Source of the DNA: Neptuniibacter sp.
Lineage (GTDB): Bacteria > Pseudomonadota > Gammaproteobacteria > Pseudomonadales > Balneatricaceae
Assembly (NCBI GenBank): GCA_030149405.1
Contig: JASBRM010000286.1
Location: forward strand, 1-8,384
DNA: 8,384 nt
Reading direction: 5' to 3'
The position numbers were made by a program, and so were the translations under genes. The number at the start of each line of letters is the position of its first letter. The stretch's first letter is position 1. Shown here piece by piece: positions 1-5,946 of the stretch. The notes under the pieces were generated by a model. It had not been told where the DNA came from and did no database searches. It saw only the letters and a list, made by a program, of their open reading frames with translations.

Positions 1-134
1 TCGCTATAACAAGACAGACCACCAGCACTTACATCCCGTGTAGTTCCTATATGAGGTTCAGGACGATCTGAGTGGCTGGAATAATCCAGTTGGATTGGAA
101 TACTCGCGGGGTGTCGGATAAATCGTCGTGGCAT
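1..134 (-). CDS. PilZ-domain protein, N-terminal part (cut by window edge)
   Basis: This is a c-di-GMP-binding PilZ protein of which only the first 44 codons lie in the window; the frame is open to base 1. The N-terminus has both PilZ signatures: an RxxxR motif (R3 to R7, in MPRRFIRHP) and a DxSxxG motif (D34-V-S-A-G-G39). The spacing of about 30 residues between them is normal for a PilZ barrel that starts at the protein's N-terminus. In this family the two motifs contact the c-di-GMP dimer. The ATG at 132-134 is preceded by GGAG (142-145) at 7 nt, a good ribosome site. It lies 83 bp downstream of the DUF2333 gene on the same strand, but a strong hairpin separates them. Whether it is a single-domain PilZ protein or a longer fusion cannot be seen. 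The family call is firm despite the short length because both motifs are exact. Confidence 0.85.
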   Translation of the reverse strand, partial: MPRRFIRHPASIPIQLDYSSHSDRPEPHIGTTRDVSAGGLSCYS

Positions 135-181
135 AACTACACTCCAACCACTTATTACTTAGTTAAGTGTAGTCAGTAAAT

Positions 182-211
182 GGCTAAAGGGGGATATTGC
201 CCCCTTTAGCC
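182..211 (-). terminator. Strong hairpin after the DUF2333 gene, probable terminator
   Basis: A perfect 12-bp stem (GGCTAAAGGGGG at 182-193, CCCCCTTTAGCC at 200-211) closes a 6-nt loop. It begins 6 bp past the TAA stop of the DUF2333 gene on the minus strand. The GC-rich stem is typical of an intrinsic terminator, but the sequence that follows on the minus strand (ATTTACTGAC) is only weakly T-rich. It may terminate incompletely and let some transcript run into the PilZ gene, or it may protect the 3' end of the message. Confidence 0.7.
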
Positions 212-217
212 TGAAGT

Positions 218-1252
218 TTAGCCTTTAGATAGCAACTCTCGAAGATCGATAATTGCAGCGTTTGCTCTGGAAATATAGTTCGCCATGACCAGCGAATGAT
301 TAGCAAAAAAACCAAAACCACCGCCATTGAGAACCATCGGACTCCACAAGGTCTGTTGAGTCGCTTCCAGCTCACGAATGATCTGACGCAGACTGACCTT
401 GGCATTTTTCTTATCCAGTACTGCGGAGAAATCGTGTTCAACCGCTTTAAGGATATGCAGTAACGCCCAGGCCGAACCACGAGCCTCATAGAAGACATCA
501 TCAATCTCTAACCAAGGTGTTTTAACCAGTGTCTCCTGGGTCGTCTTGGTGGACTGCTCGGCATCAGGGTCACCCGCCAGGTCTGTATTCAGGCGTTTCT
601 GACCAACACTGGCACTCAAGCGTTGCGATAGACTACCAAGGCGAGTCTGAACATCTGCCAACCAGTTATTCAGGTTATCCGCACGAGTAAAGAACTGGGC
701 TTCTGTCTGATTCTTATCTGCCAACGCCAGATGATACTTTCTTAAGTATTCCAGGCCCTCTTCATACTGGGATTCACTGGACGGGAATAACCAGCTGTTG
801 TTGTCAAAGTGGAATTGCGGCTCTGCTTTGATCAAAGCAGGGTTTTCAACAGACTGTGATTGCGAACGGCTGAAATCCTTTCTCAGCGCTCTGGAGAGGT
901 CACGTACCTGAACCAGCACACCGAATTCCCAATTACTGATGTTATCCAACCAGATACCCGGTGGTGTTACATCATTACTGATATAACCACCTGGTTTATG
1001 CAATAGGGTATCTACCAAACGATGCAATGAATAAACCGTGGTATACCCAGGAGAAACCTCAAGTGTCTGCTCTTGAGCATCGGTCTCTGCCTCAGCAACC
1101 GGGTCAAATTGGTCTGGAGTCATACTCCAGTAGACACCGAGAGGCACCGAAACCAACACCACAATAACCAGGAAAGTAATGACTGCCCGGCCGATTTTTC
1201 CGCCTGGTGCGTTATCCCAAAAATCAAGATACCAATCGATCAATGACCCCAT
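218..1252 (-). CDS. DUF2333 family inner-membrane protein
   Basis: The product is 344 residues and matches my memory of the DUF2333 family, whose function is not established. A short cytoplasmic N-terminus (MGSLIDWYLDFWDNAPGGK) leads to one hydrophobic helix at about residues 22-42 (AVITFLVIVVLVSVPLGVYW). The remaining roughly 300 residues are soluble, helix-rich and presumably periplasmic. Family-like stretches include LHRLVDTLLHKPGGYISND, PGIWLDNISNWEFG and, near the C-terminus, NGGGFGFFANHSLVMANYIS followed by a Leu-rich helix. No catalytic motif is evident. I chose the ATG at 1250-1252 because AAGGGA (1259-1264) lies 6 nt upstream. The longer frame, reaching a TTG at 1307-1309, has no ribosome site and would put 19 residues before this conserved-looking start. 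It is transcribed divergently from the GGDEF-EAL gene and lies upstream of a PilZ gene, so a link to c-di-GMP or the cell envelope is possible but not shown. Confidence 0.82.
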   Translation of the reverse strand: MGSLIDWYLDFWDNAPGGKIGRAVITFLVIVVLVSVPLGVYWSMTPDQFDPVAEAETDAQEQTLEVSPGYTTVYSLHRLVDTLLHKPGGYISNDVTPPGIWLDNISNWEFGVLVQVRDLSRALRKDFSRSQSQSVENPALIKAEPQFHFDNNSWLFPSSESQYEEGLEYLRKYHLALADKNQTEAQFFTRADNLNNWLADVQTRLGSLSQRLSASVGQKRLNTDLAGDPDAEQSTKTTQETLVKTPWLEIDDVFYEARGSAWALLHILKAVEHDFSAVLDKKNAKVSLRQIIRELEATQQTLWSPMVLNGGGFGFFANHSLVMANYISRANAAIIDLRELLSKG

Positions 1253-1258
1253 GAACAT

Positions 1259-1264
1259 TCCCTT
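1259..1264 (-). promoter_or_regulatory. Ribosome binding site that fixes the DUF2333 start
   Basis: AAGGGA on the minus strand is 6 nt before the ATG at 1252. The upstream in-frame ATG at 1258 directly abuts this site and is too close, and the ATG at 1300 and TTG at 1309 lack any Shine-Dalgarno sequence. Confidence 0.65.
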
Positions 1265-1321
1265 TAATAATTGAATCTGATAGTTCAGATCATACCCCAT
1301 TGAAAACAAAATTTATTCAGA

Positions 1322-1350
1322 ATTATCTGCCCATAATTTATTAGAGTCAC
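1322..1350 (-). promoter_or_regulatory. Candidate sigma-70 promoter for the DUF2333 gene
   Basis: On the minus strand GTGACT (1345-1350; 4 of 6 to TTGACA) is separated by exactly 17 bp from GATAAT (1322-1327; 5 of 6 to TATAAT). Transcription would start near 1315, giving a leader of about 60 nt before the ATG at 1252. This is a consensus match only; a second AT-rich box (TATGAT) lies nearer the gene without a good -35 partner. Confidence 0.35.
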
Positions 1351-1485
1351 TCGATATAGCGGTTCATGATAAATTACTAATATTATGTTCATTGCCCTTA
1401 TAAAGAGGCTCGGGCATGTAGAAATAGATTGATCAACTATACTGCAAAGCAACATTTAGAAACTTCAAAGGGATGAGGATATCTA

Positions 1486-4140
1486 GTGGTGAAGGAATAC
1501 GATGGCAGCAAACCTCTGCATTTGTTATTTACGTTACTTTCCGTCCTTCTTCTATCTGCTCTGGTTTTTTTTGGCTATTCCATTTGGCAGGATATTAAAG
1601 CTGCCGAAGAAACGAAGCTGCATCAACAAAACAAAGCACTCATTGAGCATAGCCAGAATTTCTTTAACCAAAAAACCCGCCTGATTGTTAAAACCATCGA
1701 TGCCAATACCCTTGATAACCCCGAGTACCTTTCTGAAGTAAGGAAAATCTTCAGCTATTTGCTCTCCACAACAGAAGAAGCGGGGGCACTGGCCCTGATC
1801 GACCGTGACGGAAATACCCTTGCGGTGAGTGGTGACATCAGCAACAGTAAACCCAAATATAGCCAGGATGTTCTGGATAAGGTCATCGTCACCAAAACTG
1901 CTCAGATTGGTTATCAATACAGATCCGGGCTATTGGGTAAACCTTATCTCCCTCTGTATGTTCCTATACTCAACTCAGATAAGCGGCCGGTCGCCATCGT
2001 TGCGGTTTTCTTTTATAGCGAAGGTAAAAATTCCGTGATGAATAACTTCATCACTTCTGACAAAAACCGCATATGGCTATTAGGTGAACAAGGCAAAGTC
2101 AGACTGACCTATCCCTTGCCCAAAGGTATCGTTTCCAATCTGTTTGGATGGTCATTACCTACTGAAACAGCCTTGAAAATTCAGTACCAGCTTGAGGAAG
2201 GTAAATCTCATGAAGGTATAAACCTAACCATCGAGAATAAAGAAGTTCTCGCCAATATTGGTTATCTTGCTGAATACCAACTGATATCTATTAACGCCGA
2301 ACCCTCCTCAGACCTGACAACCCTATGGCTGGAAAGAATGCGTCCGGTAGGAATAGCATTTCTTCTGTTTTTGCTCATTGCACTTCTGGCCTACAGATTG
2401 TCTGTTAACATTGGCAAAAAAATAGCGGCTGAAAAGAACAAAGCCGAGGGAAATGTTAAAAAGCTTTCCCGCGCAATTGAGCAAAGCCCAAACAGCGTTG
2501 TGATTACGGATTACAACTGGAACATAGAATACGCCAATAAAAATTTTGAGCTCTCAGTTGATTCACCACACTCTCGGGACGAAGCTCCGGGGAATAAAAT
2601 AATTACATTTTCACCCTACAGCCTTCTGAAAGATCAGTTGGATAAAATCAGCGAAACCATAGAGATTAACGGCAGTTGGTTCCATGATATTCAGGATGAA
2701 TTTGAAGGTAAGTGGTATTCCTTTTCCATCAGCCAGATCAAAACTCAGGACGATGATATATCTCACTACGTGACCGTAGTTCAGGATATTACCGAGCGTA
2801 AACACGCAGAGGTAGAGCTACATAAACAAGCGAACTTTGACCCTCTGACAGGACTGCCTAACCGCCGTAGAGCCAATGAATTCCTCACCGAAAAGTTACA
2901 GCAGGCATGGACCTCTAAAGAAAATGTTGCCGTTATCTATATAGATATAGATAACTTCAAGACAGTAAACGATACATTTGGTCACCAGATTGGGGACCAA
3001 CTGCTTTCACTGATGGCGCACCGCCTTCAAAGTACCTGCCGAGAACTCGCACAGATTTGTCATATTGGGGGTGACGAGTTTCTGGTCTATTACAGCTATG
3101 CAGAAGACCTTGAGCTTGAAGAACTGGCGCTGGAACTACTCAAGGAGGTTTCGACCCCCGTAATCGTTGAAGGTAAGCAGATCTTTATCTCTATCAGCCT
3201 GGGTATTGCAAAATACCCAGATGATGGCAACGATGTCAGCTCACTGATTAAGTATGCCGACATTGCCCTCTATGAATCGAAAAAGTCGGGCCGCAACCGC
3301 CACAGCTACTTCAATCAGGAATTGAATAAACGTCTCAAACGACGCAGTTCCATAGAATCTGAACTGCGTCAGGCTCTGAGCAGACATGAAATATCAATGT
3401 TCTATCAAACAAAAAACGATATCAAAACCCAGAAAATTATCGGTTTTGAAGCCTTGATGCGCTGGAATAACACCGTTCTTGGCTTTGTAAGCCCTGAAGA
3501 ATTCATTGGGGTAGCGGAAGAAACCGGCATCATTAATGAACTCGGAGAGTTCGCATTGAGAAAGGCCTGCACTGACCTCAAAGAATTCCAAAGTAAATCT
3601 GAAGCGCCACTTCGTATGGCCGTTAACGTTTCAGTTCAGCAGCTTCAGGACGATAAAATTATTGAAATCCTTCAGACTGTTCTGAAAGAGACCGGCGTTG
3701 ACCCGGCTTATCTCGAACTCGAAATTACTGAAAGCTTGCTGGCAGAAAATCACGAAATTCTCTTACCACGTCTCGAAGCTCTTCTCGCTCAGGGAGTTAC
3801 CTTGTCTATTGATGATTTTGGTACCGGCTACAGCTCGCTCAGTTACCTTACCTCTTTCCCGGTTAACACACTGAAAGTCGACCGGGCTTTTGTCAAAGAT
3901 ATGGAAACAAACAAAGGAGATGCCACTCTGACCCGAACCATCATCAGCATGGCACATGCCTTAGGGCTTAAAGTGGTCGCAGAGGGGATTGAAGATAAAG
4001 TTCAGCTGGAAATGCTCAGCAAGTTCGGTTGTGATATCGGACAAGGCTACTTGTTCAGTAAACCCCTTGAAAAAGTCGAAATGCTACTTCTGGTCGAAAC
4101 TTTTGAGCTACCGGATATCACTGACTATGGAAGGTTGTAA
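1486..4140 (+). CDS. Membrane-bound sensor with PAS, GGDEF and EAL domains (c-di-GMP cyclase/phosphodiesterase)
   Basis: This 884-residue inner-membrane protein should make and/or degrade c-di-GMP in response to an outside signal. The order is: TM1 at about 11-33; a periplasmic sensor at about 34-285 with CACHE-like stretches (ALALIDRDGNTLAVSGD, LPLYVPILNSDKRPVAIVAV); TM2 at about 288-307; PAS at about 329-440 ending in VVQDITERK; GGDEF at about 446-606; EAL at about 625-870. The cyclase has FDPLTGLPNRR, DIDNFKTVNDTFGH and an intact GGDEF at 528-532. The product-inhibition site is degenerate: RELA replaces RxxD. The EAL domain keeps E655-A-L, NVS, LEITES, DDFGTGYSS (from D776), LKVD, AEGIE (E833) and GQGYLFSKP, so hydrolysis of c-di-GMP to pGpG is expected. 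The start is GTG at 1486, 7 nt after GAGG (1475-1478); the next codon is also GTG and cannot be excluded. The gene is convergent with the HD-GYP gene, stop to stop, with one base between. Confidence 0.93.
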   Translation: MVKEYDGSKPLHLLFTLLSVLLLSALVFFGYSIWQDIKAAEETKLHQQNKALIEHSQNFFNQKTRLIVKTIDANTLDNPEYLSEVRKIFSYLLSTTEEAGALALIDRDGNTLAVSGDISNSKPKYSQDVLDKVIVTKTAQIGYQYRSGLLGKPYLPLYVPILNSDKRPVAIVAVFFYSEGKNSVMNNFITSDKNRIWLLGEQGKVRLTYPLPKGIVSNLFGWSLPTETALKIQYQLEEGKSHEGINLTIENKEVLANIGYLAEYQLISINAEPSSDLTTLWLERMRPVGIAFLLFLLIALLAYRLSVNIGKKIAAEKNKAEGNVKKLSRAIEQSPNSVVITDYNWNIEYANKNFELSVDSPHSRDEAPGNKIITFSPYSLLKDQLDKISETIEINGSWFHDIQDEFEGKWYSFSISQIKTQDDDISHYVTVVQDITERKHAEVELHKQANFDPLTGLPNRRRANEFLTEKLQQAWTSKENVAVIYIDIDNFKTVNDTFGHQIGDQLLSLMAHRLQSTCRELAQICHIGGDEFLVYYSYAEDLELEELALELLKEVSTPVIVEGKQIFISISLGIAKYPDDGNDVSSLIKYADIALYESKKSGRNRHSYFNQELNKRLKRRSSIESELRQALSRHEISMFYQTKNDIKTQKIIGFEALMRWNNTVLGFVSPEEFIGVAEETGIINELGEFALRKACTDLKEFQSKSEAPLRMAVNVSVQQLQDDKIIEILQTVLKETGVDPAYLELEITESLLAENHEILLPRLEALLAQGVTLSIDDFGTGYSSLSYLTSFPVNTLKVDRAFVKDMETNKGDATLTRTIISMAHALGLKVVAEGIEDKVQLEMLSKFGCDIGQGYLFSKPLEKVEMLLLVETFELPDITDYGRL

Positions 4141-4151
4141 ATCAACCTTCC
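4129..4151. terminator. Inverted repeat spanning two convergent stop codons, possible bidirectional terminator
   Basis: GGAAGGTTG (4129-4137) and CAACCTTCC (4143-4151) form a perfect 9-bp stem with a 5-nt loop, TAAAT. The loop holds the TAA of the plus-strand GGDEF-EAL gene and the last base of the minus-strand TGA of the HD-GYP gene. The arms encode the final residues of both proteins (GRL and EEG). No T-run follows on either strand, so it is not a canonical intrinsic terminator. The placement suggests a role in ending or separating converging transcripts. Confidence 0.5.
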
Positions 4152-5647
4152 TCAGTTGCGGCCATGATCTCTTGTATAGAACCTGAAGTTTCAGGAAATA
4201 GATCCCGGATATAATCCAATTGTCCTTTTTCAAGCATACCTACAAACACGTCAACAAGGCGTTTATCCAAATGCTCATCAGAGATGCGTTTGAGCTCAGC
4301 AACAGCCTCAGCCTGCGTCCAGGCCTGTTTATAACTGCGTTTAGACACAAGCGCATCAAATACATCAACAACGGCTACGATTCTGGCTGATAGAGGTATT
4401 TCATTGCCCTTCAATCCTTTTGGATAACCATGACCGTCCATACGTTCATGATGAAACATAGCTATTTCACGAGCCATGGAAAAGAACTGTTTCTCTCCCA
4501 ATAACTGCGCCCCTGCAATGGAGTGCTCGCGCATTTTCGCCCACTCTTCTGCATCTAACGGCCCCGGTTTATTCAGAATGCGATCTGGGGTCGTGATTTT
4601 CCCAAGATCATGCATCATGCTGGAATATCCGAGCTTGGTCACGACTTCACTGGATAGCCCAATGGCTCGCCCCAACTCCTCAGAATAAGCTTTAACCCGG
4701 TTGATATGATTACCGGTTTCAAGATCTTTGAAGTCGCAGACTTTGGCTAACTTGGTGATAGTCTCCACATTAGCTTCATGCAACTCCTGCGTACGCTCCC
4801 GCACACGATCTTCCAGATAAGCATTCAACTCCTTCAATTCATTGTTTAAGCGCTTCTGTTCCTTATAAAGCTGTCTTGTCCGCAAATGTGAATTGACCCT
4901 TGCCTGCAACTCTTCATGAATAAAGGGCTTAGAGATGTAATCGCTCGCTCCAGCTGACAGCAGCTCACACAGCAGTTCCTGCTGATCAAACCGGGTTACG
5001 ACAATAACCGGGATCTGGTCGAAATCAGAGCGGGAACGGATCAGATGATTAAGTTCTATGCCATCCATTTTTGGCATCTCAATATCCGTCAAAATAAGAT
5101 CGATATCGCTGTTTTTTTGCAGCTCTTGCCAGGCTTCCTCACCGTCCTTACATAAAATAGGAAAACAGCCCATCTGCTCAAACATCTGACCATATAATGC
5201 CAACAGCGCCTGACTGTCTTCCGCAATCAAAACATTAAACCGCTGACCCGCCAAATGTTGATTAAATTGCAAGGTTTCACGGCGCTGTAGAATGAGTTTG
5301 ATGCGTTCTATTAAAAATTTCTGGGTACAATTTTTGAGGATGAAATCCGTCACACCAGCCTGAAAACAATTACGCCTAAGATCCATTGAGCGGGTGGAAG
5401 AGATAACAATAAGCGGGATTAGAAGGAGATCAGGACGGGATTTAATATTAGAAGCCAGCTCTACACAATGAGTATCCGGCAGTTCGGCTCCCATAAGAAT
5501 CAGGTCAGGTAGCTCTGACTCCAGCGCTGAGAGCAAACTTTCGCCATTATTGAAAGCAATGACTCGGTACCCAACACTCTCAAGAACCGTTTTATATAAC
5601 GTTCTGATGGTTGAACTGTCGTCCACAACAAAAATTGTTTGCTGCAT
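4142..5647 (-). CDS. Double-receiver HD-GYP response regulator, c-di-GMP phosphodiesterase
   Basis: This 501-residue cytoplasmic protein should hydrolyse c-di-GMP under two-component control. Receiver 1 (about 2-121) has D9-D10 and K105, but the phosphoacceptor position is Gly53 (LILMGAELPD), so it probably cannot be phosphorylated. Receiver 2 (about 137-255) is complete: E143-D144, D188 (LILTDIEMP), T218 and K240. A charged coiled coil (about 258-300, LYKEQKRLNNELKELNAYLE) leads to the HD-GYP domain (about 300-485). Its metal and signature residues are present: E310 and H314 (ETGNH), H346-D347-L-G-K350, H375, H399-H400, DGHGYP (404-409) and D428 (VVDVFDAL). The ATG at 5647 is preceded by AGGAGG (5656-5661) at 8 nt; extending to an in-frame TTG at 5725 would add 26 residues before the receiver. 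The architecture is RpfG-like with an extra receiver. No histidine kinase lies next to it in the window, so the partner is unknown. Confidence 0.93.
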   Translation of the reverse strand: MQQTIFVVDDSSTIRTLYKTVLESVGYRVIAFNNGESLLSALESELPDLILMGAELPDTHCVELASNIKSRPDLLLIPLIVISSTRSMDLRRNCFQAGVTDFILKNCTQKFLIERIKLILQRRETLQFNQHLAGQRFNVLIAEDSQALLALYGQMFEQMGCFPILCKDGEEAWQELQKNSDIDLILTDIEMPKMDGIELNHLIRSRSDFDQIPVIVVTRFDQQELLCELLSAGASDYISKPFIHEELQARVNSHLRTRQLYKEQKRLNNELKELNAYLEDRVRERTQELHEANVETITKLAKVCDFKDLETGNHINRVKAYSEELGRAIGLSSEVVTKLGYSSMMHDLGKITTPDRILNKPGPLDAEEWAKMREHSIAGAQLLGEKQFFSMAREIAMFHHERMDGHGYPKGLKGNEIPLSARIVAVVDVFDALVSKRSYKQAWTQAEAVAELKRISDEHLDKRLVDVFVGMLEKGQLDYIRDLFPETSGSIQEIMAATEEG

Positions 5648-5655
5648 CACTTGAT

Positions 5656-5661
5656 CCTCCT
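5656..5661 (-). promoter_or_regulatory. Consensus ribosome binding site of the HD-GYP gene
   Basis: A full AGGAGG on the minus strand stands 8 nt before the ATG at 5647 and 5 nt before an in-frame GTG at 5650. It shows that translation starts at MQQTIFVVDD and not at the upstream TTG. Confidence 0.8.
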
Positions 5662-5702
5662 GACTGATCAATACAAGCGATCCTCGAAACCTTCCAAATA
5701 AA

Positions 5703-5711
5703 TTTATACCA
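5703..5711 (-). promoter_or_regulatory. Candidate extended -10 promoter for the HD-GYP gene
   Basis: On the minus strand TGGTATAAA is an extended -10 element (TGn plus TATAAA, 5 of 6 to consensus). No good -35 hexamer lies 16-18 bp upstream, which extended -10 promoters can tolerate. Transcription would begin near 5696, giving a leader of about 50 nt and placing the alternative TTG start at 5725 outside the message. Confidence 0.35.
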
Positions 5712-5792
5712 CTTGCAGCAGACAATAACCCATGATTTATTTCACTTTTCAGCCTGATTCACACAAATAAAACTCATAAATAGCAGGGTTTA

Positions 5793-5822
5793 TTAGCAAA
5801 AAGTATAATGCATTTTTGCTAA
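5793..5822. promoter_or_regulatory. Inverted repeat enclosing a TATAAT box, probable operator/promoter
   Basis: TTAGCAAAAA (5793-5802) and TTTTTGCTAA (5813-5822) are perfect 10-bp inverted arms around a 10-bp spacer that contains a consensus TATAAT (5804-5809, plus strand). The arm centres are 20 bp apart, about two helical turns, as expected for a dimeric DNA-binding protein. A binder here would block the -10 box. If used for pta, transcription would start near 5816 with a leader of about 130 nt. No convincing -35 hexamer is seen at 16-18 bp, so the promoter may need an activator. Both flanking genes point away, so a terminator role is unlikely. Confidence 0.45.
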
Positions 5823-5842
5823 GTCTGACTTATATCACTTTT

Positions 5843-5879
5843 TCATAATGCTGCACTGCGTCATAATGAAGTCATAAGC
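5843..5879 (+). repeat. Three short TCATAA direct repeats upstream of pta
   Basis: TCATAATG occurs at 5843-5850 and again at 5861-5868, 18 bp apart, followed by TCATAAGC at 5872-5879, 11 bp further. A looser relative, CTCATAAA, lies at 5773-5780. They sit between the TATAAT inverted repeat and the leader hairpin. They may be binding sites or alternative CATAAT -10 boxes; in AT-rich intergenic DNA chance is also possible. Confidence 0.3.
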
Positions 5880-5881
5880 AA

Positions 5882-5916
5882 CGTCTAAACTACTAAGGAA
5901 CATAGTAGAAAAGACG
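5882..5916 (+). promoter_or_regulatory. Leader hairpin of pta with GGA in the loop, candidate CsrA/RsmA site
   Basis: CGTCT (5882-5886) pairs with AGACG (5912-5916) and CTACTA (5890-5895) pairs with TAGTAG (5903-5908). Between the two helices lies a symmetric AAA/AAA internal loop. The apical loop, AGGAACA, exposes AGGA. CsrA/RsmA proteins typically bind GGA in hairpin loops, often with a second GGA at the ribosome site, and one is present 38 bases on. The same dyad could instead act as a DNA operator. Confidence 0.4.
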
Positions 5917-5934
5917 CAAGATTATTGAGATTCC

Positions 5935-5946
5935 CGGAGGACTCCG
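5935..5946 (+). promoter_or_regulatory. Ribosome binding site of pta within a small palindrome
   Basis: GGAGG (5936-5940) lies 5 nt before the GTG at 5946 and selects that start over the in-frame TTG at 5925, which has no ribosome site. The site is in the palindrome CGGAG-GA-CTCCG, which can fold as a 4-bp stem CGGA/TCCG with a GGAC loop that includes the first base of the start codon. This arrangement could limit translation or present a second GGA to CsrA. Confidence 0.55.

Noticed and set aside
137..172. CTACACT / AGTGTAG and ACTTA / TAAGT inverted repeats, and a weak TTTACT-17-TAATAA promoter before the PilZ gene
   Set aside because: The arms are short with a long spacer or are AT-rich, and the -10 box matches only 3 of 6; this is within what chance gives.
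184..504. Minus-strand open frame overlapping the DUF2333 C-terminus, and other short frames inside the large genes
   Set aside because: They lie in alternative frames of well-supported genes, show no recognisable family and lack ribosome sites; they are shadows.
1253..1309. Longer DUF2333 start at TTG 1309 (or ATG 1300)
   Set aside because: Neither has a ribosome binding site, while AAGGGA sits 6 nt before the ATG at 1252. The candidate promoter would still allow them, but the shorter start is better supported.
1429..1436. Palindrome TTGATCAA upstream of the GGDEF-EAL gene
   Set aside because: An 8-bp palindrome is too short to claim as an operator without conservation data.
1415..1443. 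Promoter for the GGDEF-EAL gene with TATACT at 1438-1443
   Set aside because: The -10 match is good, but the hexamer 17 bp upstream (CATGTA) does not resemble a -35 box, and other AT-rich boxes in 1360-1405 are equally plausible. I could not choose one.
5648..5725. Longer HD-GYP start at TTG 5725
   Set aside because: AGGAGG lies 8 nt before the ATG at 5647, where the receiver domain begins. The extra 26 residues have no receiver homology and overlap the likely promoter.
5793..5822. AT-rich inverted repeat read as an intrinsic terminator
   Set aside because: Both flanking genes are transcribed away from it, so there is no transcript for it to end.
5925..5945. pta start at TTG 5925
   Set aside because: No Shine-Dalgarno sequence precedes it, and the GGAGG at 5936-5940 lies inside the extension and serves the GTG at 5946.
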